From Desulfobulbaceae bacterium (GTDB taxonomy: Bacteria > Desulfobacterota > Desulfobulbia > Desulfobulbales > Desulfobulbaceae), in NCBI GenBank assembly GCA_011389815.1, contig JAABTP010000004.1, forward strand, positions 1 to 64,000: a DNA stretch of 64,000 nucleotides, given 5' to 3'. Made by a program: the position numbers and the translations under genes. The notes beneath the pieces were generated by a model that ran no database searches, had not been told where the DNA came from, and saw only the letters and a list, made by a program, of their open reading frames with translations. Below are positions 27,896-36,381 of this stretch, in pieces; position 1 is the first letter of the stretch, and the number at the start of each line of letters is the position of its first letter.

Positions 27896-28630
27896 ATGAA
27901 CGTATTCAAAACGCATTCCAACAAGTTGTTTATTGCCGCAGTACTCGCCATTTTCGCAACCGGAGTAGCGAACGCCAGCGGTCCGGCACCGGTCGATTTG
28001 GGCGATGCCGAGGGTTTCGCCATTCTGAGTAAGACCGGCATCACCAATGTGTATCAATCAGAAATTGTCGGTAATGTCGGAACAAGTCCCATCACCGGCA
28101 CATCTCTTCTTCTCACCTGCGAGGAAGTAACAGGGAAGGTCTACACTGTTGACGCCGCCGATAATCTGCCCTGCGCAACAGTTGACGCCACTTCCCTGAC
28201 CTCGGCTGTAGGAGATATGGGGCTTGCTTACGACAATGCGGCAGGAAGGGTTTCTCCCGACTTCACTGAAATGGGTGCTGGTGAAATCGGTGGAATGACC
28301 CTCGTGCCCGGTCTCTACAGATGGAGTTCGGATCTTAAGATCAGCACGGATGTTACCTTGGCGGGTGGCCCGAACGATGTCTGGATCTTCCAGGTGGCGG
28401 GAAATCTGGAGCAGAGCAACTCGACGCAGGTGACGCTGGCTGGTGGTGCCTTGGCCAAGAATGTTTTCTGGCAGGTGGCTGGCTCGGTAACGCTGGGAAC
28501 CGATGCCCACTTTGCAGGCATCGTCCTTGGTAAAACGCTGATCGCCGTGAACACGGGAACATCGGTTACCGGTCGATTACTGGCGCAGACCGCTGTTACC
28601 TTGCAGAAGAATGCAATTACAGCACCGTAA
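27896..28630 (+). CDS. DUF3494 ice-binding-like secreted protein, copy 1
   Basis: After a signal peptide (cleavage near VANAS) the protein has the whole DUF3494 plan. It shows VDLGDAEGFAILSKTGITNV, NVGTSPITG, TLVPGLYRWSS, a VWIFQVAGNLE strand, FWQVAGSVTLGTDAHFAGI and the closing GRLLAQTAVTLQKNAITAP. The family forms a beta-solenoid that binds ice in some microbes and acts as an adhesin or surface domain in others. ATG 27896 was chosen since AAGGA precedes it and the signal peptide starts there. Copy 2 follows 150 bp downstream and shares an almost identical 3' half. Confidence 0.82.
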   Translation: MNVFKTHSNKLFIAAVLAIFATGVANASGPAPVDLGDAEGFAILSKTGITNVYQSEIVGNVGTSPITGTSLLLTCEEVTGKVYTVDAADNLPCATVDATSLTSAVGDMGLAYDNAAGRVSPDFTEMGAGEIGGMTLVPGLYRWSSDLKISTDVTLAGGPNDVWIFQVAGNLEQSNSTQVTLAGGALAKNVFWQVAGSVTLGTDAHFAGIVLGKTLIAVNTGTSVTGRLLAQTAVTLQKNAITAP

Positions 28631-28777
28631 GGTTTGTGCGGTGTGTTGTATGGCAGTTGCTCTCTCGCCTGCTTTGGCTTGAAGGATTCAGTGGAAGAGT
28701 CGGTGATGGCAGGTGCGTTTGCCTGGAGAGACTGTGAAGTTCGGTTATTTTCTGATAAATAAAAATGGAGAAAAAGA
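28323..28777 (+). repeat. Direct repeat, unit A (3' half of copy 1 plus downstream)
   Basis: About 455 bp, nearly identical to 29353-29807, with a fixed offset of 1030 bp. It includes the last third of the DUF3494 gene and about 150 bp of 3' flank. The offset equals the gene spacing, so the locus looks like a tandem duplication of a single gene whose 5' parts later diverged, or were kept different while the 3' parts were homogenised. Confidence 0.8.
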
Positions 28778-28784
28778 GGGCAGG

Positions 28785-29660
28785 ATGGAAAAAAAATATA
28801 CGTTGTTCCAAGCAGCGGATCGGGCGAAACGGATGATGACAGGTCTGCTGGGACTACTCTTCGCGCTTGTTGTCCTGTTCTCCTCGGACTCATTTGCCGT
28901 TCCGGTCTCGACCACGATTACCAGCGCTGCTTCCGACCCGACGGTCTCCCGAGTTTCTCCGGTACCTTGGCTGTACTTGTTATTACTGAACAGCAACAGT
29001 ACTCATCGCGGCCCCTCTCCGGTCGATCTGGGTGACGCAGGAACGTTCGCTATTCTGAGTAAGACCGGGATTACCAACGTGCCTCAATCCAGCATTGTCG
29101 GTAATGTCGGAACAAGTCCCATTACCGGCAAATCTCTTCTTCTCACCTGCGAGGAAGTAACGGGAAAGATATATACCGTTGACGCAGCTGGCCCTTCGCC
29201 CTGCTCGATAACTGATGCCACCTTTCTGACCTCGGCTGTGGGCGATATGGAACTCGCCTACAACGATGCCGCAGGGCGTATTCTGCCCGATTATACCGAG
29301 CTGAATGCCGGTGAAATCGGCGGATTGACCCTTGTGCCCGGTCTCTACAACTGGAGTTCGGATCTTAAGGTCAGCACGGATGTTACCTTGGCGGGCGGCC
29401 CGAACGATGTCTGGATCTTCCAGGTGGCGGGAAATCTGGAGCAGAGCAACTCGACGCTGGTGACGCTGGCTGGTGGTGCCTTGGCCAAGAATGTTTTCTG
29501 GCAGGTGGCTGGCTCGGTAACGCTGGGAACCGATGCCCACTTTGCAGGCATCGTCCTTGGTAAAACGCTGATCGCCGTGAACACGGGAACATCGGTTACC
29601 GGCAGACTGTTGGCACAAACCGAAGTCACCTTGCAGAAGAATGCAATTACAGCACCGTAA
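28785..29660 (+). CDS. DUF3494 ice-binding-like secreted protein, copy 2
   Basis: This is a paralogue of the preceding gene, with a different N-terminus: a longer signal region (residues 1-40) and a 35-residue linker before VDLGDAGTFAILSKTGITNV. From about residue 190 to the end it is nearly identical to copy 1, because the DNA is directly duplicated (28323-28777 and 29353-29807). ATG 28785 follows GAGGGCAGG. An ice- or surface-binding role is inferred from the family. Confidence 0.8.
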   Translation: MEKKYTLFQAADRAKRMMTGLLGLLFALVVLFSSDSFAVPVSTTITSAASDPTVSRVSPVPWLYLLLLNSNSTHRGPSPVDLGDAGTFAILSKTGITNVPQSSIVGNVGTSPITGKSLLLTCEEVTGKIYTVDAAGPSPCSITDATFLTSAVGDMELAYNDAAGRILPDYTELNAGEIGGLTLVPGLYNWSSDLKVSTDVTLAGGPNDVWIFQVAGNLEQSNSTLVTLAGGALAKNVFWQVAGSVTLGTDAHFAGIVLGKTLIAVNTGTSVTGRLLAQTEVTLQKNAITAP

Positions 29661-29807
29661 GGTTCGTGCGGTGTGTTGTATGGCGGTTGCTCTCTCGCCT
29701 GCTTTGGCTCGAAGGATTCAGTGGAAGAGTCAGTGATGGCAGGTGCGTTTGCCTGGAGAGACTGTGAAGTTCGGTTGTTTTCTGATAAATAAAAATGGAG
29801 AAAAAGG
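29353..29807 (+). repeat. Direct repeat, unit B (3' half of copy 2 plus downstream)
   Basis: Second copy of the 455-bp unit at 28323-28777. The match ends just before the HK region, where the copies part after AAAAATGGAGAAAAA. Confidence 0.8.
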
Positions 29808-29865
29808 AGTGCTCACCCAATTTCGTCGTATTGGACCAAAGGGATAGAGGAGTGTTCGGTGCCCA

Positions 29866-31440
29866 TCAATCGCATTGCCGGGCATGCTTTTTTCGAGACA
29901 GCAGTTTTTGCATCATGGGAAAAAGCTGTTCAACATCAACTGGTTTTTGAAGAGATGTATCTGCGCCTGCTTCAAGACATTTTTTTTGGTCGCCCTTTGA
30001 AGACTTTTCTGACAGGATAATAATCGGCAGGCTGGAAATAGATTTATTTTCTCTGATCTTCCCAATGGTTGTATGAGCATCTATTTCCGGCATAATGCAG
30101 TTTATCAGCATAATATCCACCTTTGGATCCTGAGCAAGCATATCCAAGGCCATGCCACCGTGTTCTGCAACGCTGACCTCCATGCCTTTGGTCTGCAAAG
30201 CAGCGGAAAGGGAAAAGACGTTCCGCATATCATCATCCACCAGCAGTACCTGTTTATCCTGCAAGACAGAATCCTCATTAGCCTCTTTTTCAGGCATTTC
30301 CGTAGTGGTACCTGACTCCTGTTCCTGCGTTGGTTCTTGCGCCCATTCCTGCTGTTGCGCCAGCTCTGCCTCATCTTGAAGCTGTTCTCTGGAGCAAAAT
30401 TTGTTAAGGATAATGGGGGTTGAATATTTGTTTAGTTTTTCTTCCTCCTTCCAGGTCAGGTTGCGACCTGAGAAGATAATAACCGGTGGCACAGAGACAT
30501 CTGGATCTTCTGATAACTCTCTGAGCAGCTCAATTCCGTTGTAATCAGGCAGATCCACATCCAGAACCATGCAGTCAATACTCTGTGTTCTGAGGATATT
30601 CCAGGCTTGCAAGTCGGTATTTGCCTCCAGTATCTCAATATTTCTGCTTTCAGCAAAATCAACCAGTATGCTGTGTATCCTGGTATCTTCTGTCATCATC
30701 AACAGCTTTTTGATCGGACCCTGATTCTGGTTTTCAGCACGACAGAATGCTGTAATAATGTCTCTCTGTTCCACAGGGATATTGACACCGATGGAGTCAT
30801 TTTTTGAGTTATTCTCTGTATTTCTCGAATCAGTAGCCAGCTCAGCTGATTTTTGTTGAGTTGAGTATTGCTGATTTTCAAGGGGATTGGCTTCGCTGTC
30901 TTCCTGCTCTGCTGGTTCACGGGCGCAGGTACAGTTTTTCTTTGGCTGTTTTTTCTCTGCCTGCAGAGGGAGGAACAGGGAAAAGACGGCCCCTGCTTCG
31001 GGTTCACTACGGAGATGGATTTCACCGCCCAGTACGGTGGCAAGCTGTTTTGCTATGGAAAGCCCAAGCCCCATGCCTCCGTATTTACGGCCAGTTGAGC
31101 CGTCTGCCTGTTGAAATGCCTCAAAGACAGCCTCCTGTTTTTCCGCAGGAATGCCAATGCCGGTATCTGCAACGCTGACAGCAAGGGTCTTTGCAGGAAC
31201 AAGGGTCTCTGAATGGAAACGAACATCTTCTGAAGCCTGGGTAAAAGCAAGGCTTATCTTGCCCTGTTCCGTGAATTTCAGGCTGTTGTCAATAAGATTT
31301 TTCAGGATTTGTTCCAGACGTCTCTGGTCGGTGAACAGAGTCGGAGGCAAGCCTGGATCAACAGAGACACGGAAGGCAAGTCCTTTGGCTGCTGCTGCAT
31401 GGAGGAAAAGATTCTCCATATTGTCGGCCAGATCAGCCAA
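29866..31440 (-). CDS. Hybrid histidine kinase lacking its N-terminal and phospho-His domains (probably truncated)
   Basis: The frame opens at TTG 31440 directly in the HATPase linker. It shows the N box (LKNLIDNSLKFTEQG), G1 (VADTGIGIP) and G2 (YGGMGLGLSIAKQL), then a Glu/Gln-rich linker, a first receiver domain (VLDVDLPDYNG, phosphoacceptor Asp present) and a second receiver. The second keeps LLVDDDMRNVFSLSAAL but has LINCIMPE, an Asn (codon 30100-30102) where the phosphorylated Asp is expected. A TAA just upstream (near 31461), after an A8 run, closes the frame. The sensor and DHp domains with the phospho-His are missing, so the gene is likely a broken remnant or depends on another kinase. 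Confidence 0.7.
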   Translation of the reverse strand: MADLADNMENLFLHAAAAKGLAFRVSVDPGLPPTLFTDQRRLEQILKNLIDNSLKFTEQGKISLAFTQASEDVRFHSETLVPAKTLAVSVADTGIGIPAEKQEAVFEAFQQADGSTGRKYGGMGLGLSIAKQLATVLGGEIHLRSEPEAGAVFSLFLPLQAEKKQPKKNCTCAREPAEQEDSEANPLENQQYSTQQKSAELATDSRNTENNSKNDSIGVNIPVEQRDIITAFCRAENQNQGPIKKLLMMTEDTRIHSILVDFAESRNIEILEANTDLQAWNILRTQSIDCMVLDVDLPDYNGIELLRELSEDPDVSVPPVIIFSGRNLTWKEEEKLNKYSTPIILNKFCSREQLQDEAELAQQQEWAQEPTQEQESGTTTEMPEKEANEDSVLQDKQVLLVDDDMRNVFSLSAALQTKGMEVSVAEHGGMALDMLAQDPKVDIMLINCIMPEIDAHTTIGKIRENKSISSLPIIILSEKSSKGDQKKCLEAGADTSLQKPVDVEQLFPMMQKLLSRKKHARQCD

Positions 31441-31560
31441 TGCAACCTCTTGGACCTGTTTTTTTTACTATCCTGTGCGAAGAAAGAAAGTCAGGCACTT
31501 ACTTGTATAAATACATATCATATCGGAAAACTTAGCGCAAAGAAATAAAAAAAATTATAC

Positions 31561-31776
31561 TTATCTACTCCCTTTTTTTACTCCTGTACCTGTAACTATA
31601 TTCTTAAAATTATGATTCAAGAATTCACTTTCCGCCGGAGTCAGGTCAAAACGGAGCTGAGCCTCAGTGATTACCTGATTACGTTGCTTGTTCGGTTTTT
31701 TTTGTGTAATCTCCCCAATCCATAGTACAGCTTTTTGTAAATTGGTTGACAGGGCTGCTGTGGGACGTTGTGTCAT
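31561..31776 (-). CDS. Small hypothetical protein
   Basis: A GGAGA site precedes ATG 31776. The 71-residue product is soluble and mildly basic (residues ALSTNLQKAVLWIGEITQKK in the first third). No family is recognised. It is divergent from yqgE and upstream of the truncated kinase. Confidence 0.4.
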   Translation of the reverse strand: MTQRPTAALSTNLQKAVLWIGEITQKKPNKQRNQVITEAQLRFDLTPAESEFLNHNFKNIVTGTGVKKGSR

Positions 31777-31933
31777 AGATCGTCTCCGTTCTTCCTTTTT
31801 GTATATTGTTTAACATACATTGTTTTATTTTGGTGCTTTTTTTTGTTCGCTCTATCTTACAAGTTCCCTCTTGACTGTCAATCATAAGCAATGCTAACAT
31901 AAAGATATATAAAGAACCTTGGAGGAGAGCCAA

Positions 31934-32485
31934 ATGGAAGATTTGAGCGGACATTTCATCATATCAACACCGCAGATGCCAGATCCACGATTTCAGGAAC
32001 AGGTTATTTTACTGTGTGCGCATAATAAAGACGGCGCAATGGGAGTGGTTATTAATAAGCCGAATGAGGAGATTTCCATGATGGAGGTGCTGCTCAGCAC
32101 CAATATTTCTTTGCCTGAAGGTCCATTGCCGCCAGTGTATAATGGAGGACCTGTGGAAATGGAGGCAGGTTTTATCCTGTACAGTTCGGATGATGAGGCA
32201 GGCAATGCGCTCAAAGTCAGTCCGGGTGTGTATCTTTCCCGGGAATCAAGGCTGCTGGAAAAAATATCCAGAGGTGAGGGGCCTGAAAAGTATATGTTTC
32301 TTCTGGGTTATGCAGGTTGGGGCCCAGGACAGCTGGAGGAAGAGTTAATGGATAATTCCTGGTTGACCGTGCCTGGTGATATGAATGTGCTGTTCAACAC
32401 ACCAGATGATATGAAGTGGAAACAGGCAGCCCTTCGTTATGGCATTAATATTTCTATATTCAGCAATATTGTTGGTAATGCCTGA
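31934..32485 (+). CDS. YqgE/AlgH family protein (UPF0301)
   Basis: The ATG at 31934 follows TTGGAGGAGAG. The 183-residue product has the family's LSGHFIISTPQMPDPRF start, MGVVINKP, the YNGGPV motif and LGYAGWGPGQLEEEL. The fold is conserved in many Gram-negatives; the biochemical role is not established (AlgH was linked to alginate regulation in Pseudomonas). A hairpin with T-rich tail follows at 32541. Confidence 0.9.
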   Translation: MEDLSGHFIISTPQMPDPRFQEQVILLCAHNKDGAMGVVINKPNEEISMMEVLLSTNISLPEGPLPPVYNGGPVEMEAGFILYSSDDEAGNALKVSPGVYLSRESRLLEKISRGEGPEKYMFLLGYAGWGPGQLEEELMDNSWLTVPGDMNVLFNTPDDMKWKQAALRYGINISIFSNIVGNA

Positions 32486-32540
32486 TGAGCCTGCCGTATC
32501 CAGTCGGTACCTGACGTTTTCTTTTTTCCCATCTTGTTAT

Positions 32541-32579
32541 AACCTCTGGGCCTTGCACAGAGGTTCTTTCTGAATTTTT
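32541..32579 (+). terminator. Probable terminator after yqgE
   Basis: AACCTCTG (32541-32548) pairs with CAGAGGTT (32558-32565) around a 9-nt loop and is followed by CTTTCTGAATTTTTC. The T-tract is broken, so efficiency is uncertain. Confidence 0.55.
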
Positions 32580-32603
32580 CTAAAGTAGAAGGAGGTATGT
32601 GCT

Positions 32604-33368
32604 GTGAAGAAATTTTTTTTCTTGCTGGTCGGTTTGGTCCTGCTTTTTGGTCATCCTGCTGCAGCAAAGAACATCAGCGTGGAAGTGGTTGCTGATCAGG
32701 GAGGTATCTTGCCGACATATCCTGTCAGCTCCTCGCAGGGGAATTACCGGGCCTATGTGCAGGCGGAACGCAATGCCCGGTATGGCGTGCGGATCAGGAA
32801 TCATACCAACAGGCGGATCGGTCTGGTGGTGACAGTGGATGGCCGCAATATCATTTCCGGGAAAAAATCCCACCTGCGCAACACAGAAAGGATGTATGTT
32901 CTTGCCCCCTATGGTGTTGGGGTCTATCGCGGCTGGCGGACCGGAAGGGATAGAGTCAATCGCTTCTACTTCACTGAGCCGAGTGATTCCTATGCCGGTG
33001 CCTGGGGCGATCAAAGTGCAATGGGCGTGATAGCTGTTGCCGTGTATGCAGAAAAGCCGCGCCCTGTTTTTCGTCCCTCAGCCCGACCGCGTCTCTATTC
33101 AGCCCCCTCCCGCTCCCGTGCCCGTGAATCTGTTGGAGCTGATTCTGCTGCCGGAACCGGATACGGTGAGGGAGAGCATTCTTCTTCTGTTCAGGTGGAA
33201 TTCCGTCCAGAAGCTTATGCCCTGGAAAAACATTTTTATAAATATGAGTGGCGCGAGACCTTATGTCGCAAGCAGATCATTTCCTGTGCGCCGAGCTATC
33301 CCCGGCAACCACGGAATCGTTTCTGGCCAGATGATGGTTATGCGCCACCTCCGCCGAGGCGTTATTAA
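32604..33368 (+). CDS. Secreted hypothetical protein
   Basis: It starts with GTG 32604 after GGAGG, and has a signal peptide (1-21, cleavage after PAAA). Residues 24-160 form a compact beta-rich domain with YGVRIRNHTNRRIGLVVTVDGRN and ERMYVLAPYGVGVYRGWR. After that a Pro/Arg/Ser-rich linker leads to a short C-terminal part with two Cys and a Pro-Arg tail. No named family is certain. It resembles exported proteins with one beta-sandwich domain. Confidence 0.55.
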   Translation: MKKFFFLLVGLVLLFGHPAAAKNISVEVVADQGGILPTYPVSSSQGNYRAYVQAERNARYGVRIRNHTNRRIGLVVTVDGRNIISGKKSHLRNTERMYVLAPYGVGVYRGWRTGRDRVNRFYFTEPSDSYAGAWGDQSAMGVIAVAVYAEKPRPVFRPSARPRLYSAPSRSRARESVGADSAAGTGYGEGEHSSSVQVEFRPEAYALEKHFYKYEWRETLCRKQIISCAPSYPRQPRNRFWPDDGYAPPPPRRY

Positions 33369-33426
33369 GCACCCTCTCTCCATGCCTGCTGTCCCTTCGT
33401 ATCCCTGTCTTGAAGGGGCAGAAGGT

Positions 33427-34833
33427 TCATGTACCGACTTGTACCGATTTAGTAAGCCAGTAGAGGGCCAGCTTTAAATTGGCTTGTGCCCATTGAAGCG
33501 GGACATGGTCATTAGGGACAAGCCGCCCTTTCTCGTAGAAATAAGACTCTGGGCAAAGAAGACCTGAGTCTTCCTTTTGTTTCTTTGGCTTCAGCCACCC
33601 AAAAAGAGTGCTCAGAATGCCTGTGTTCTTCTTGGCTGTCAACTGTCCAAGGCTACGGTTCAGGTACCTGATCTGCTCATTCCACTCCTCTGTTCCACCT
33701 TTGCGATGAAGTACCCGCATCCCGTGAATACAGGAAATAATGGAATCAAAGATGCACCACTGGGCCTTCATGCCCTCCTGATGGTACTTGTCACGGTGCA
33801 ACAAATTGTTGCTGAAATCAGTACTGCGAACACCCTTTATAAAAAGTTCTCTATAATCTGGGCACCAGTACGAATCTTTGAGATAGCGTCGAATACCAAT
33901 CTCTCCTTGAAGAGCAGATTTAACATCTGTCAATATTTGCACGGCTTGATCCTGAGAAACCACTTCCAGAGGATAGATTAAAAAAAGTAATGCGGCGTCA
34001 TATCGTCGTTTCGTTTCAGCACCTCTTGATTCATAGGGCAGTATTTTGTTCAGGGCCTCTGTCCCTTTTGTTTCGAGATTATTCAAGAACTGCTCGTTGA
34101 CTCCATGATTGGAAAGCGGTTGCCGCTCGTACAGACCTTGATCCGAACAAAGCTTCCTCATCTGGCGTAGTCCTGCGACAACTGCACCAATTGAGGATGC
34201 ACCTATTCTGCGATACTCCTCCCAGTGACCACTATCACAATCTTCCCAATAGGATATAGCCTGGAGATATACTGCGAGAAGCGCAAGGGTCTCCAGTGAA
34301 CTATCATTAATTCCAGCTGGTCGTTGTGCTGCTGTCTTGCAATAGAACCAAATAAAATAGCCAAGCGCATCATTTTGAGCATGAGCCCACTTTTCCTCCA
34401 ACATCTCTAAAGTCTGCCCGTTAAATCGTATATGGGGCCTATTCATAGGGTCTTCAGCAAGAGAAGGATCATTGATGACCTGCCGAATGCGGTCTTGCTG
34501 CGTCGCAAAAAACTTCATAAGAGCATCGGCTGTCGTCAAGGCTGTCTGTGTTGCTCCCCAGACGAAGTGGGCATAGGCAATATGCACATTATCTCTTACC
34601 CAAGCGTGTTGATAACCGCTTATATCATCCTCCTCTGCTTGTCCGACAGCCGGAAAAAGACCATTCTCCAGGCAGGTGAATTCGAACGTACCAGCTTCCG
34701 TGAGATATGTTTCCAAGCGTGCAATATCTTCATTTCGATATTGTTCTTGTACGTACCGCTGCTGGATATCTGCATTCTGCATCAGAACAGGTGTATTCCT
34801 TTTTATTATGCTTGACGCTTTGTTTTGATTCAT
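33427..34833 (-). CDS. Glycoside hydrolase family 15 / phosphorylase-kinase-alpha-like protein
   Basis: The product shows the GH15/PhK (alpha/alpha)6-barrel pattern: HAWVRDNVHIAYAHFVWGA early, KWAHAQNDALGYFIWFY, YWEDCDSGHWEEYRRIGASSIGAVVAGL, and LCPESYFYEKGRLVPNDHVPLQWAQANLKLAL at the end. Proteins of this type cleave or bind glucans; the Glu of the GHWEEYRR segment sits where a catalytic acid could be. I took ATG 34833 (MNQNKASSII); the frame extends further upstream but that part looks non-coding. It has no glycogen-metabolism neighbours. Confidence 0.65.
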   Translation of the reverse strand: MNQNKASSIIKRNTPVLMQNADIQQRYVQEQYRNEDIARLETYLTEAGTFEFTCLENGLFPAVGQAEEDDISGYQHAWVRDNVHIAYAHFVWGATQTALTTADALMKFFATQQDRIRQVINDPSLAEDPMNRPHIRFNGQTLEMLEEKWAHAQNDALGYFIWFYCKTAAQRPAGINDSSLETLALLAVYLQAISYWEDCDSGHWEEYRRIGASSIGAVVAGLRQMRKLCSDQGLYERQPLSNHGVNEQFLNNLETKGTEALNKILPYESRGAETKRRYDAALLFLIYPLEVVSQDQAVQILTDVKSALQGEIGIRRYLKDSYWCPDYRELFIKGVRSTDFSNNLLHRDKYHQEGMKAQWCIFDSIISCIHGMRVLHRKGGTEEWNEQIRYLNRSLGQLTAKKNTGILSTLFGWLKPKKQKEDSGLLCPESYFYEKGRLVPNDHVPLQWAQANLKLALYWLTKSVQVGT

Positions 34834-35088
34834 TTTAGTACGTTGCGTAATAATGTTTGCTCTGTATTTTTCCCGGAACCGGCTTGGTACCTTCATATAC
34901 TGTAAATATATTGCCGGACAAAGGCAATGATTATCCGGTTTGCTGTGGGGGGCTTTTTGTTCACCCTGTGGGAGGATTCCGGGACTGGAAAGAATGGGGT
35001 TGAAGGTTGGGGGATGTGGTGGTAAACAAAGTGGATTAGTGAACAGAGGCTTGCCCCAATTTTCTTCAAACAACAAAAGAGATACAAA

Positions 35089-35931
35089 ATGAATGATACA
35101 GGCACCGTTGAGGTTTATTATCAGATAAAAAATATTCCATACACTGAAACAAAACGGGATTGGGAAGATGCTTATTTATCGTATCATTTTGTGATAAATG
35201 AGACTGGAGACGGTGAACTAAAAATCAGCAAAAATAAAATTTTGCCGGATGAGATAGAAGATGCAATTTCTTCTATAGAGGAACAAACCAACTCTTGGTT
35301 CATGTTTTATAAATTCAAATCATCACATTACAATGTATCTTTTGAGAAAAAAGAACAAAAATATAGCGTAGAAAATTTAGGATGCCTTCCTCTTAACGAG
35401 AGAATTACGGTTGACATGATAAAGTGTTGGATGTCGGGCGGTAACTCTTTAGATGTGGATATTACTGTACCAGTCTTTAATTCTGATGGTGAATCATCAA
35501 GAGGTGAATTCCCCGATCTAAGTAGATTTAATAATATTGACGAGATATTAAAACGTTCTTTGTTCACTTACATTCAAACGAAAGAGCTGAGTCTATTATC
35601 TGAAAACTATCCTGATGATATGTTAAAAAGGTGGTTTTTGATTCTTGAGGAAATAGAAGAAAATACCGGGAATATAGATTATCAAAATATAAAACGAGCA
35701 AGACATTTCGTTTCTCATAGTATGTGTGATACGAAAAGCGGAAGAAAAGTTATAGATTTTCTTAAAAGAGAACTGGCTGAGGCAGTTTATACCAATTCAG
35801 AAAATAATGAAGAAGCCCGTTTTGACAGAGGCAACCAGAAACATATTGAATTTGTCCAAAAATATGCAGTGAAGGCCGAAGAAAGAGCGAGGCAACTCTT
35901 GATGCAGCAATTAGAGCAACACCATGATTGA
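35089..35931 (+). CDS. Hypothetical AT-rich accessory protein
   Basis: This 280-residue soluble protein has no recognised family. It has an early beta-rich half (YHFVINETGDGELKISKNK), a central FYKFKSSHYNVSFEKKEQ segment and a helical C-terminus. Its base composition is clearly richer in A/T than flanking genes, suggesting recent acquisition. Its stop overlaps the start of the Mth938-like gene. Confidence 0.5.
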   Translation: MNDTGTVEVYYQIKNIPYTETKRDWEDAYLSYHFVINETGDGELKISKNKILPDEIEDAISSIEEQTNSWFMFYKFKSSHYNVSFEKKEQKYSVENLGCLPLNERITVDMIKCWMSGGNSLDVDITVPVFNSDGESSRGEFPDLSRFNNIDEILKRSLFTYIQTKELSLLSENYPDDMLKRWFLILEEIEENTGNIDYQNIKRARHFVSHSMCDTKSGRKVIDFLKRELAEAVYTNSENNEEARFDRGNQKHIEFVQKYAVKAEERARQLLMQQLEQHHD

Positions 35932-36270
35932 TGCCTACTCCTTCGGCTGCATGGAAATCAACAGCAGGCCCTACCGCAAAGACCTGATGATCCTGCCGGA
36001 CGGCACAATCCTGCATCCCTGGTGGCGCAAAACCGGACACACCCTTTCCCTGACCGACATTCAGGAAATTATTATACCGCCGCCCCGGATATTCTTGTCA
36101 TCGGAACCGGCAGCCCCGGCATGATGCAGCCGGAACAAACTCTATCCAACGAACTCGAAAGCAGAGGCATTGCAACCAAGGCCATGCCCACCAAAGAAGC
36201 CGTACAGGAATATAACGCTCTGCATGAGCAGGGCAGGAAGGTTGCGGCTTGTTTTCATCTCACCTGTTGA
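35924..36270 (+). pseudogene. Mth938-like domain gene with a single-base frameshift
   Basis: Two frames together make one normal Mth938/NDUFAF3-type protein of about 115 residues: MIDAYSFGCMEINSRPY through DIQEII in the first frame. Then YTAAPDILVIGTGSPGMM through VAACFHLTC at the C-terminus in the next frame. The join needs a -1 shift (one missing base) near 36071-36075 (ATTATTATA). The gene is either broken or the base is an assembly error. The family's function is unknown. Confidence 0.7.
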
Positions 36271-36381
36271 GCATCCCCCCACCTCATCCCAACAAATTCA
36301 CTCCACATTCCCTCAAAATTCTGTTAAAATGATAAATCAGACTACCCCGGAGCAATTGGAGCCAGTCCGTTATTGACCACT

